From Sulfidibacter corallicola (GTDB lineage Bacteria; Acidobacteriota; Holophagae; Acanthopleuribacterales; Acanthopleuribacteraceae), in NCBI RefSeq assembly GCF_017498545.1, contig NZ_CP071793.1, positions 6,771,001 through 6,835,000 of the forward strand: a DNA stretch of 64,000 bases, read 5' to 3'. Of the stretch, positions 1-9,000 are shown one piece after another. A program made the position numbers and the translations under genes. Positions within the stretch are counted from its first letter, which is position 1; every line of letters begins with the position of its first letter. The notes beneath the pieces were generated by a model that was given only the letters and a program-made list of their open reading frames with translations, had not been told where the DNA came from and did not search any database.

Positions 1-278
1 GAATCTCCCTAATTTCTCTTGTGCTGTGACTGCGGCACTATCATTTCCCACTGACGGAAGGAGAGCAAGCAAAAAGCAAACGGGACCTTCTCGCTCGAAA
101 TCCGCGTCTTTGGGGAGGGATCGGTTTGGGGCATATGCTAAAATGAATCCATCATCGAAACATACATGGTTTTTTTAGTCATAAGCTTGTTTTTTCGTGC
201 TCCACGGGTAGAGGAAAAACCTTGAATTCTCAATAAGCACGGTGATTTGGCATGCACTGTAACGGAGGAAGTTCGTGT

Positions 279-635
279 ATGGGCGCACAAAAGTATCTTG
301 ATCCCCGCCCCATTCAGGCGATTCCCATCGCCACCCTGCGGTTGGTGGTCGATATGTTCGAATCCGAGGTTCCGAGCACACTGGAGCGTCTACAGACGTT
401 CCTCGGCGAGGGAGACGCGGAATCGATGGGGGAAGAGGCTCATCGACTCAAGGGAAGCTGTCTGAGCTTGGGGGCGGTGAGTATGGCGGAAGAATTGAAA
501 ATCCTCCAAGATTTTGGATTTTCGAAATCTCTCGAAAAAGTGCCGGTTCACCTCGAGCGGTTGGCGGAATTGTTCCCGCCCACACTGTCTGCCCTGCAGC
601 AAGAATTGCAAGTGCGGATCGATCAGGAGTCCTGA
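279..635 (+). CDS. Hpt (histidine phosphotransfer) domain protein
   Basis: A free-standing 118-residue Hpt protein, expected to pass phosphoryl groups between a hybrid histidine kinase and a response regulator in the cytoplasm. The motif AHRLKGSC carries the phosphoacceptor, His55, followed by the usual K-G. The length fits a lone four-helix bundle, and no kinase or receiver domain is attached. I chose the ATG at 279 because GGAGG lies 10 bases upstream (264-268); an in-frame ATG at 252 has no such site. No kinase partner is adjacent, so the phosphorelay it serves is unknown. A hairpin terminator follows at once. The family call is firm and the partner is not known. Confidence 0.85.
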   Translation: MGAQKYLDPRPIQAIPIATLRLVVDMFESEVPSTLERLQTFLGEGDAESMGEEAHRLKGSCLSLGAVSMAEELKILQDFGFSKSLEKVPVHLERLAELFPPTLSALQQELQVRIDQES

Positions 636-641
636 AACGGG

Positions 642-681
642 AAAACCCGGCAGCCCAATCTTTTGGAAGATGCCGGGTTTT
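642..681 (+). terminator. Hairpin terminator after the Hpt gene
   Basis: Eleven-base perfect inverted repeat, AAAACCCGGCA at 642-652 and TGCCGGGTTTT at 671-681, seven bases after the Hpt stop codon. The A and T runs at the ends make it symmetrical, so it could also end the minus-strand methyltransferase gene that stops at 776. Confidence 0.7.
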
Positions 682-775
682 GAGAGTTCAGTGAGTTCAT
701 TGTCGTAGTGACGTTTGGCCTAAAGCCATTATTCTTGTCGGTTCGAACCCCAGAAAAACTTGATTTTCGCGGCCT

Positions 776-1558
776 TCACTCCTTGGTGCAGACCAGGACC
801 CAGACCCGATGCGGGATTTCCAACATCTGATCGGCGTATTTGAGTTCCAGTAAACCCTTCAAGGAGAGATCGAAGCGGATGGTCTGGTCTTTGGACATGG
901 TGCCGGTTACGCCGTGTGTGGCCCGGATCCGACCGCGCCATGCCTCGGGTGTGTACGGCACCACCACGTCGAAAGAAAAGGTTTCCAGGTAACCGAATCC
1001 GGCCTTGGCTACATCCAGGGTCCAAGTCCCGTAGATGCCCACGCCGCCACCGTACACGATGTGCGGTTTGGGTTGCATCGGGTTGAAGGCTTCGATCAGG
1101 TTTTCGGTGGCCTCCACCACCGAGCCGGGTAGGTTCAGCCAGTCGAAATGGGCGATGGCCAGTTGACCGCCGCGCTTGAGGACGCGATTCACTTCGCGGG
1201 CGGCGTTGGGCCGGTCGAGCAGGTGCCAGCACTGACCCGCCGTGACCGCATCGAAGTAATTGGAGGGCATGTTGGTCGCGGTCGGATCACCCTGGACCCA
1301 GTTGATGCGCAGGCCTTCGAACTCGGCGATATTGCGGGCCGCCGCGATGTGGGCGGCGCTGGGCTCCAGGGCCGTCACCTGGCAGCCACGCTGTGCGAAG
1401 CCGCGCGTCAGGGTGCCCGTACCCGCGCCGAAATCCAGGATGTTCTGGCCCGTCAGGCCGATTTGATGGGATGCCAGCCGGTCGAAGGTGACCTGGGGAA
1501 AGCCCACCCGGTACCGCACGTATTCGGATGAAGTTTTTCCGTATTCAACGCCGTTCAC
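776..1558 (-). CDS. Class I SAM-dependent methyltransferase
   Basis: A 260-residue cytoplasmic methyltransferase of the UbiE/COQ5-like class I fold. Motif I is ILDFGAGTGTLTRGFA (SAM-binding glycine loop), followed by the acidic LEPS segment and a later NYFDAVTAGQCWHLL stretch typical of motif IV. The substrate cannot be read from the sequence. The start is set at the GTG at 1558 because GCGGAGG sits five bases upstream; a longer reading to 1612 adds a basic tail with no ribosome site. The next minus-strand gene upstream ends at 1668, about 110 bases away, so co-transcription is possible but unproven. The fold is confident; the reaction is open. Confidence 0.8.
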   Translation of the reverse strand: MNGVEYGKTSSEYVRYRVGFPQVTFDRLASHQIGLTGQNILDFGAGTGTLTRGFAQRGCQVTALEPSAAHIAAARNIAEFEGLRINWVQGDPTATNMPSNYFDAVTAGQCWHLLDRPNAAREVNRVLKRGGQLAIAHFDWLNLPGSVVEATENLIEAFNPMQPKPHIVYGGGVGIYGTWTLDVAKAGFGYLETFSFDVVVPYTPEAWRGRIRATHGVTGTMSKDQTIRFDLSLKGLLELKYADQMLEIPHRVWVLVCTKE

Positions 1559-1667
1559 GTCAACCTCCGCGTGTTGTTTGGGGATGCGTCGCGCGATCGA
1601 TCGCCGTCGCATCGGCGCACGCCGATCGGGCTTGATCGGGCGGGAGGACGAATGGGAGGGCGAGCCC

Positions 1668-2555
1668 TCAGAGTTTGGTGGCGGAAACCAGGGTCAAGTA
1701 GCGGCCTTTGTGATCCAGGGCCAAACGGGTGATGCCCTTCAACCCCTGATCGGCGAGATCCGCGATCTGGCGCCATTGCTTGTCGCGCTTGGGGTGGAGC
1801 AGGTACAACCGGGACTCGCGAGCCATCAACAGCGCGCCGTCGGGTGTCCAGACGTAATCTTCGGCGCCCTCGACGGTCTCCGCCAAAACCTCGCGCTTTT
1901 GATCGGACAACCCGAGCTGGAGGATTTGCCAGGTTTTGCCCTCGGGTTTGTGGACCGCGTAGAGGCTTTTCTTGTCGGGAGCCAAGGTGAAACAGCGGCC
2001 CACGTCGTTCAGCAGGGTCTTGGGTTGGCTTTTGGCGACGTCCACCCAAACCAGGCGATGGGGCTCACCCACGATGAACAGGGCCAATTGCGTGGGCGAC
2101 AGCCAGGTGTGGTATCCCACCGAAGTCACCTCCGGCAGAATGAGGCGGGGCTCTCCGCCGTCCAGTGGGAACTGCCACAGCCGCTGGGTTTGATCGGCCT
2201 CGACCCGAACGACCGAGAAATGGCGTCCGTCCATCATCAGGGTCGGGCTGAATTCACTCTCGGGTGTCGCGGTTACCTGGGTGGTGTTTCCCGACTTGGG
2301 GTCGAAGCGGAAGATATCGGTCTGTTTCCCATCGCGGGAAGCGGTGTAGAGGATTTGGCCGTCGGGGAGAAAGTGAGCCTGGTTTTCGTAACCGGGCTGC
2401 TTGGTGATGTTACGGGCGGGACCCAGTTTGGGAAGCGATCGACCGTCCTCGGATTTGCTCCAGGAGAGCTCGACCAGGAAGATGTCGTTATCGGGTAACT
2501 GACTGAAAGCCAAGGGAGATAATAGAGCGAGAAGACAAAAAGGCAGGTAGCGCAT
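1668..2555 (-). CDS. Secreted TolB-like beta-propeller protein
   Basis: A 295-residue protein beginning with a signal peptide (MRYLPFCLLALLSPLAFSQ) and followed by repeated blade-like segments such as FLPDGQILYTASRDGKQTDIFRFD and WTPDGALLMA, the pattern of PD40/TolB-like propellers. It is therefore likely periplasmic or exported and probably binds a protein or peptide. No catalytic motif or membrane anchor is seen beyond the signal. The ATG at 2555 is preferred over the reading from 2642 because it starts exactly at the signal peptide and has GAGGA just upstream. It is shorter than full TolB and has no Tol-Pal genes beside it, so it is not TolB itself. Confidence 0.7.
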   Translation of the reverse strand: MRYLPFCLLALLSPLAFSQLPDNDIFLVELSWSKSEDGRSLPKLGPARNITKQPGYENQAHFLPDGQILYTASRDGKQTDIFRFDPKSGNTTQVTATPESEFSPTLMMDGRHFSVVRVEADQTQRLWQFPLDGGEPRLILPEVTSVGYHTWLSPTQLALFIVGEPHRLVWVDVAKSQPKTLLNDVGRCFTLAPDKKSLYAVHKPEGKTWQILQLGLSDQKREVLAETVEGAEDYVWTPDGALLMARESRLYLLHPKRDKQWRQIADLADQGLKGITRLALDHKGRYLTLVSATKL

Positions 2556-2878
2556 GATATCCTCGGCAGTAAATACTTTTGGGGCGGCTGGCTTGGACGA
2601 GTGGTGGAGAATTGCCGCGATGTGGTGGGTTGATCCGATCATAGCAATTTATTCGTGAATCGTTGTAGCGGGAAATGGGTGTCTGTTGGTAGGATCACCG
2701 CTCGACCGTTTGTGAATGAGGGGTCCTTTGCGCACGATCGCCGCACGCCGCGGTGTCGGTTGGCGTGGTTACGGCCGTGGGTCGGTCCGTTTCGTGTGAC
2801 GTTCGGATGCTAGGATGCAACATGGTAGGCCGCTGGTTCCCCAACGAACGGCTTTGACTTTGCCTTGGGAGAGGGAAC
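2556..2878. other. Divergent intergenic region
   Basis: About 320 bases between the beta-propeller gene and topB, which are transcribed away from each other, so promoters for both should lie here. I could not pick a convincing -35/-10 pair and see no gene or repeat. Confidence 0.5.
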
Positions 2879-5425
2879 ATGCCCGTCAAAGTGATCTTGG
2901 CGGAGAAACCCAGTGTGGGACGCGATATCGCGCGGGTGCTCGGCGCGAATCGGCGCGGCGACGGCTTCATCGCCGGTCGCGGATTCGTGGTGACCTGGGC
3001 GTTGGGACACCTGGTCCAGTTTGCCGAACCCAACGATTACGGTTCGCCCTGGTCGGGACGCTGGTCTTTTTCTCAATTGCCGATCATTCCCGAGAATTGG
3101 GAACTGAAGAGCCAGGAGCGTACCAAGGACCAGTTGAAGGTGGTGCAGCGTTGGTTCAACGACCCCGAAACCGAGGAAATCATTTGCGCCACGGATGCCG
3201 GCCGCGAAGGTGAGAACATTTTCCGGCTCATCTATCGGTTCACCGGCTGCACCAAACCGTTCCGCCGGCTCTGGATCTCGAGCCTGACCGACGAGGCCAT
3301 TCGGGAAGGTTTCGCCAATCTCCAGCCGGGCTCGGATTTCGACGATCTGGCCGCCGCCGCCCTGGCGCGTACCCAGGCCGACTGGCTGGTGGGCATGAAC
3401 ATGACGCGCGCCTACACGGTCCACAACAACATGCTGTGCACCATCGGCCGCGTGCAGACGCCGACCTTGGCGATGATCGTGAAGCGCGACTGGGAGATTC
3501 GGAACTTCGAAAAGGCCTACTACTACGAATTGGCCGCCGATTTCACCGAGGGTTTTACGGCGAAATACCTCAACGAGGACGGTAAATACCGCATCGACAG
3601 CAAGGTGGTTGCCCAACGCCTGCACCAGCAGTTGTCGGTCAACGAGACGGGCACGGTGCTCAAGGTCTCCAAAAAGAAGAAACGCAACCGACCGCCGCAA
3701 CTGTACGATCTGATCACGCTGCAAAAGGAAGCCAACAAACGCTTCGGGTTCACCGCGCAACAGGTTTTGACCTACGCCCAGCAGCTCTACGAAAAGTTCA
3801 AATTGATCACCTATCCGCGAACCGAGAGCCGCCACATTTCCGAGGACATGGCGCCCCAGCTCCCGCGCATCCTGGCCAATCTGGAGCATCCCCAGGCCCC
3901 GCTCGCCCTGGAGCGCTTGCGCGGCGGCCACAAGCTCGGCAAGCACTACATGGACAAGACCAAGCTTTCCGATCACCACGGCATCCTGCCCACCGGGCGC
4001 CGCCCGCCCAGCAACCTCAGCGGCCCGCCCGCGCTGATCTACAACATGATCGTCACGCGCTTCGTGGCCATCTTCCTTCCCGACCAGGTCGTCGAGGAAA
4101 CCACGGTCACGATCTCGATCGGCGACGCCACCTTTCAGGCCAAGGGCTCGGTTGAGCTGGAGCGCGGTTGGAAGATCGTGGAACCGCCGCGACGGAAGAA
4201 GGAGCCCGCGCCGGGAGAGGACGGCAAGGCGACCAAGAAGGACGACGAAAAGGACTTTGGACGCCAGGCCTTGCCGCCCCTGCAAAAGGATCAGGTGGTT
4301 CACATCGACGAAATGCGCCTGGTCGAGCGCGAAACCGCACCGCCCAAACCCTACACCGATGCGACCCTGCTCACCGCGATGAAGAATGCCGGGCGCGAAA
4401 TCGAGGACGACGCGCTGGCCGAGGCCATGAAGGAATCCGGGCTCGGTACGCCCGCCACCCGAGCCGAGATGATCGAAAAATTGATTCGCACCCGCGTCAT
4501 CGAACGCCGCAAAAAGGCGCTCCATCCGCTTCCCAAGGGCGATGCCCTCATCGGCATGGTCCAGGAGCCATTGCGCAGTCCCGAACTGACCGGAGCCTGG
4601 GAACAGCGCCTCAAGGACATCGAAAACGGCAAGCTGGGCGCGGACCAGTACTACCAATCGATCGTCGCCTTCATCAAGGAGCTGCTGCCCCAGGTGCGCA
4701 ACAGTAAGGCACTTCGCGGTGCCGATTTCGAGCCGCGCCCCGCCAAAACCGCCAAGGCCGGGTCCGTCGGGGCGGCGACCGACGGGAAAAAACCCGCTTC
4801 CCAAGGCGATGGCGGAGCGGTCGCCGATGGCGCCTTGGATCCCAAACCGCGAGGTTTGGATACCCTGGGTACCTGCCCGAACTGCAAGCGCGGTTGGATC
4901 ATCAAGGGAAAGAGCGCCTATGGGTGCACGCGTTACCGCCCCGGTTGCCGATTCCTGATTCCGCTGGCGCCGGCGAGCAAGAAGCTGACCCAGAAGCAGG
5001 TGACCGAGCTGATCGAAAAAGGCAAGACGCGGGTGATCAAGGGCTTCAAGCGCGAAGACGGGCAAACGTTCAACGCCCGCCTCGTTTTGGGCGCCGATCA
5101 CGCGTTGCAGTTCGAACCGGTGGAGGCCAAACCCAAGAAGGATGCGCCTCCGGACGATCTCCACGACCTGACCTGTCCCCGCTGCGGCCAGGGCCGAATC
5201 ATCCAGGGCAAACGCGGATTCGGGTGCAACCGGTTCAAACAGGGATGTCGCTTCGTGGTGTGGAACGAGTATGCGGGGAAAACACTGACTCCCAAGCAGA
5301 TACGGCGACTGCTCGAAAAGGGGAAGACGACGCTGATCAAAGGATTCAAAGGCGAGGATGGCTCTTCGTACGGCGCGCGGCTGGTGTTGGACGCGCAGAA
5401 GGAAGTCCAGATGGCGCGCGAATAA
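2879..5425 (+). CDS. topB: DNA topoisomerase III (type IA)
   Basis: An 848-residue type IA topoisomerase that relaxes and decatenates DNA through a covalent 5'-phosphotyrosine. The Toprim domain starts with VILAEKPS (Glu9) and has ATDAGREGE with Asp106, Glu110 and Glu112 as the metal-binding set. The active-site tyrosine is Tyr312 in LITYPRTESRH. Residues about 460-560 (GLGTPATRAEMIEKL) are the usual topo III domain. The C-terminus carries two four-cysteine modules (CPNC...C...C and CPRC...C...C), each followed by a similar LTxKQ...LIEKGKT segment; these are extra DNA-binding modules by analogy with other type IA enzymes. The start has GAGAGG upstream. It stands alone, with no helicase next to it. 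Confidence 0.95.
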   Translation: MPVKVILAEKPSVGRDIARVLGANRRGDGFIAGRGFVVTWALGHLVQFAEPNDYGSPWSGRWSFSQLPIIPENWELKSQERTKDQLKVVQRWFNDPETEEIICATDAGREGENIFRLIYRFTGCTKPFRRLWISSLTDEAIREGFANLQPGSDFDDLAAAALARTQADWLVGMNMTRAYTVHNNMLCTIGRVQTPTLAMIVKRDWEIRNFEKAYYYELAADFTEGFTAKYLNEDGKYRIDSKVVAQRLHQQLSVNETGTVLKVSKKKKRNRPPQLYDLITLQKEANKRFGFTAQQVLTYAQQLYEKFKLITYPRTESRHISEDMAPQLPRILANLEHPQAPLALERLRGGHKLGKHYMDKTKLSDHHGILPTGRRPPSNLSGPPALIYNMIVTRFVAIFLPDQVVEETTVTISIGDATFQAKGSVELERGWKIVEPPRRKKEPAPGEDGKATKKDDEKDFGRQALPPLQKDQVVHIDEMRLVERETAPPKPYTDATLLTAMKNAGREIEDDALAEAMKESGLGTPATRAEMIEKLIRTRVIERRKKALHPLPKGDALIGMVQEPLRSPELTGAWEQRLKDIENGKLGADQYYQSIVAFIKELLPQVRNSKALRGADFEPRPAKTAKAGSVGAATDGKKPASQGDGGAVADGALDPKPRGLDTLGTCPNCKRGWIIKGKSAYGCTRYRPGCRFLIPLAPASKKLTQKQVTELIEKGKTRVIKGFKREDGQTFNARLVLGADHALQFEPVEAKPKKDAPPDDLHDLTCPRCGQGRIIQGKRGFGCNRFKQGCRFVVWNEYAGKTLTPKQIRRLLEKGKTTLIKGFKGEDGSSYGARLVLDAQKEVQMARE

Positions 5426-5747
5426 AAACGAGCGATCGCCCTTGATCGGCCCTCGCAGGTTTTGGAATGGATGGCCCATTCGACTTTTTCAAGACTTTGA
5501 ATGACCGTCAAGCATTCTGTTCCTAGATGGATGACGAGGGTCAGGTAGATTTGTTGATCTTCTTGAATTAACTGCAGATAGTCTTTGATGTGTCTTGAAA
5601 TTGCCGATTGTTCAGGGTTGAGTCGACTCTTTGTTTGAACTGAATATCGTCTTGATGACCTGAATCACTTCTTTTGGCGATGAGGCGCACCATGTTGTAT
5701 GCAAAGCCGGAGGCATTACCCATCGAATGAATCCGTCTTACTCAACT
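5426..5747. other. Gap after topB; no supported gene
   Basis: A more A+T-rich stretch. On the minus strand, 5568-5723 encodes a 51-residue reading (GNASGFAYNMVRLIAKRS...) that vaguely resembles the C-terminal end of some DDE transposases. It is too short and unsupported to be called a gene; it may be an insertion-sequence relic. Confidence 0.3.
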
Positions 5748-6018
5748 GTCCGAAGAAGTGTTGGCGTGGGCGAGGCAGACGAATGGCTTCGCCGGTAATC
5801 GAACGTGCACCCCGTGTGTGACCCTCGCCCGCGTTCCCCCTACGGCAGTCATCCGCCACCCGTCCCCGATGGTTCCCCCACCGCTTACCCTTTGAGTGCC
5901 GAACCTGTACCCATCGCTAGGTTCGGGGCTCGCCGTACCTTTTGCTCGATCCGTCCCTCCGTGAGATCGGCCGGTGCGGCACTTACGCGGCGTTGTTGCT
6001 CCACAACGCCGCTTTTTT
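5748..6018 (+). ncRNA. Putative structured RNA or structured repeat element, family unknown
   Basis: A non-coding stretch with several consecutive stems in plus orientation. An 11-base stem with one G-U pairs CGTGGGCGAGG near 5763 with CCTCGCCCGCG near 5833. A hairpin CGAACCT/AGGTTCG follows near 5905-5930. CCGTACC pairs with GGTGCGG and encloses CGATC/GATCG at about 5934-5980. It ends in a strong intrinsic terminator. I compared it by eye with RNase P RNA, tmRNA, 6S and SRP RNA and found none of their signature sequences. It could equally be the end of a mobile element. Transcription is inferred only from the terminator. Confidence 0.35.
5987..6018 (+). terminator. Strong rho-independent terminator
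   Basis: GCGGCGTTGT (5987-5996) pairs perfectly with ACAACGCCGC (6003-6012) around a six-base loop, followed by six T, C, then six more T. It lies 560 bases beyond topB, too far to be an ordinary topB terminator, which suggests a separate plus-strand transcript ending here. Confidence 0.8.
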
Positions 6019-6049
6019 CTTTTTTGGGGTACCTCTTTTCCAAAGACAC

Positions 6050-9000
6050 TCAAGGGGCCCATTTCACCAGGGGATGGGAGAGATCGATGCCTTCGCTGCT
6101 CGGCACGACGCGAATGCCGTAGGCTTTCAGCCCGTTGCGGGTCGGCACGTAGGTGCCCTTCCACCGGCTGCTGCATTCGGTTCGTTCCGTCAGCGCGAGC
6201 GGCATGACCACCAATTCGTGAAACTGGCCGTCGTGATCGCGGCGTGCACTGACGAACTCGACCCGAAGGGCCTCGGGCGGGAGATCCGGATGGTGGACCT
6301 CGACCAAAATGGGCACCTTCTGGCCGTGGCACACCGATTCTTCGCGCAGCACTTCCACCCTGGCCTCGACGATGCGGGTGTGGGGCCAAGCCTTGTCGAT
6401 GCGGGCTTTCTCCGCGGCCAGCGAGCGGGTCGCCGCGTATTCCAGCTCGCTCAGTTGGCGGAACCGTTCCTGAATCGGCAGGTAATATCGTTGCCGGTAT
6501 TCGTGGCCGACGCGACTCGAGGTGAAATGCGAGATCGCCGCGATCATCGATTCCTTGCTCTTTGTCAACCAACTGGCGGAAGGACCCACCAGACAATCCT
6601 TGAAGTAGGCCGGAATCACCGTTTGTTCCAGCAGTAGATAGAGGTGTTGGCTGTCGAATTCGTCCTGGTAGTCCTGACTCTCGTTCTGCAGATTCTTGCC
6701 GATTGTCCAGCCGTTTTCCCCGTTGTCGCCCTCGACCCACCAACCCGCGGGAATGCTGAGGTTGAGGGCGCCGTTCAAGGCCGCCTTGATACCGGAGAGA
6801 CCGGTGGCCGAGGCGGGCACCACGGGCGCGTTCAGCCACAGGTCACAGCCTTGGACCAGGCGCTTGGCCATGGCGATGCCGTAATCTTCGAGGAAGATCA
6901 ACTTACCCAGGAACTCCTCTTCGCGACACAGGCGGTAGGCGTTCTCCAGCAGTTTCTCGCCAAACGTGTCGCCAGGTTGGATCTTGTCGGTGAAAAACAC
7001 CATGACGGGGCGGTCTTCGAGGTTGACGATGCGGGCCAGGGTGGCCGGGTCCCGAAACAGCAGATTGGCGCGTGAGTGCGGGGTGAAGTCGTGGGAGAAG
7101 CCGATGATGAGGGCGTCCTCGCGCATGTTTCCGATGATCTTGGTCAACAGGCTCGGCGAGTCTCGGCGCTTGTGCCAGGTGTGTTCGAGGTGGCGTCGCA
7201 CGTCGTGAACCAATTTGGATTTGAGCTCTTGGCGAATGCGACGCAGGTCTTTGTCGGGGATCTCGCGCAGGCTGTTCCAGTCGGGGGTGGTGTCGGTTTC
7301 GGAGCGCCAGTGTTCGCCGATATTGCGGGACAACAGCTTCTGAATCGGGTCGGCCAACCAACTGGCGGCGTGGATGCCCTCCGTGACGCAGGTGATGGGC
7401 AGCTCCGAATAATGGAATCCCGGGGCGATGGTCTGCAGACGGTGGCGCAGCGATTCGCGGTGGGTCTGGCTCTTGGCGACCACGGTACCGGATGCGCGAA
7501 TGGCCAGCAGGGTCATGGAAAAGTGATGGTGGCCGGGCTCGCTGCGCTGGGCTTTGGATCGCGCCCCATCGGGTGGTGCCGACACCTGGCCCAATGGTTC
7601 GGGCCGACTCGATTCCGGCCAGGCCCCCAGTGCCATGATCTGGGACCACGAGGTATCCAGTGCGTGGCGGTAGATACTGAAGTAGGGGCGCATGGTGTCC
7701 TCGTCGAAAGCGCCACTGTCCAAATCGGGGTGTTTCCCGGCCTGATGCAGGGTGACCAGGGTGGACTGGCGCACGAATTCCCAGGCCGCCTCGAAATCGA
7801 GGTTCGTGTGGTGGATCAGGTACGCGGCCCGACTCAGCGCCGCCAGGGCGCCGGAGCAGTCGTTGAGATGCCAGACCTGCGGTGCGAATCCCAGTTCCCT
7901 GATGAGGTTGCAGCCGCCGATACCCAGGATCATGTACTGCTGCAAGCGCAGTTCGTTGTCGCTGGGATTGCAATCGCGAGTGATATGGCGGTCGCGTTCG
8001 TGATTGTCAGGGTGATCGGTGTCCAGGAGGTACAGCGAAACCGCGCCCACTTGGACCAACCAGATCTGAACGGTGACCTTGCGTCCCGGAAAGACCAGGG
8101 TCGTCAGGAACAGGCTGCCGTCCTCGCGCTTCAAGGGCCGAAGGGGCAGGGAAGTGAAGTCGGACTCCAGTGGTTCGTGGAGTGGATGTCCCTGCAAATC
8201 GAATTTTTGGACGTAGTGGCCGCGATGGAATGCGAGGCCCACCGCAATCACGGGCGCGCTGAGGTCGCTGGCGCTCTTGAGGTAATCGCCGGCGGTGATG
8301 CCGGAGCTGTTCTGGTACAGCGGCAGGCACTCGTGGATGCCGAATTGGTAGGAAAAATAGGCGATTTCGGGTTTGGCCATGCGCTCCCGGCGTTGGGTCT
8401 GGTAGGCGTCGAAAGAGGCCAGGACGCGGTCCAATCTATCCAGGAAAATGGGATCTTGGGCCGCCTTGTCCAGTGTTTCCTGGGGAACCGAATCCAGCAG
8501 TTCGACCGGATTGTGGCTCGCTTCGAACCAGACGTCGGGTGAAAGGTCCCGAAACAGGGTTTCGGCATCCGGATGCCAGGACCACCACAGGTTGTAGGCC
8601 AGCTCGCGCAGCCGGGTCAGGGAGGTGGGGAGGATGTTGAGCACGGTGAACGGCTTCATGATGGGCCGCAGGTGGTCCTGACTCTCCAGCGGATGGCCTG
8701 TGGGCCGGTCTTCCCAAATGGTTTCGGGATGGGTATTGCCTTGGCCGTGGAAACGCCGATCGCGCGTGAGCACCGCCTCGTGATAGGCCTCCAGGTAGTA
8801 GCGAATGTACACCGTCCAGTGAATCGCATCGGCGATTTCCTTGGCCTGGCTGCGACGTTTCTCGACCTGGGTCGGCTCTGCCGGGCCGATGCCGCGCAAC
8901 ATGTGTTCGGCGAGGTCGCGCGTCGCCTGTTCGTAATCCGCCTGGGCGCGCGGCATGACGTAGCAGGCCTCGGGATGCTGCACCGATTCGGCGATCCAGT

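Noticed and set aside
728..752. tRNA T-arm-like word GGTTCGAACCCC
   Set aside because: No acceptor, D or anticodon arm can be built around it.
2810..5479. An 889-codon open frame antisense to topB
   Set aside because: It mirrors the third-position G+C bias of topB; the translation has no family likeness and topB is unmistakable.
5568..5723. Minus-strand 51-residue reading resembling a transposase C-terminus
   Set aside because: Too short and the likeness (NASGFAYNMVRLI) too loose; no terminal repeats or catalytic residues seen.
5748..6018. RNase P RNA, tmRNA, 6S or SRP RNA
   Set aside because: Conserved core words (for example GAGGAAAGTCC of RNase P RNA or the SRP tetraloop region) are missing on both strands.
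7076..8542. Long open frame antisense to the glycogen fusion gene
   Set aside because: Shadow of a high-G+C gene; no start signal and no domain.
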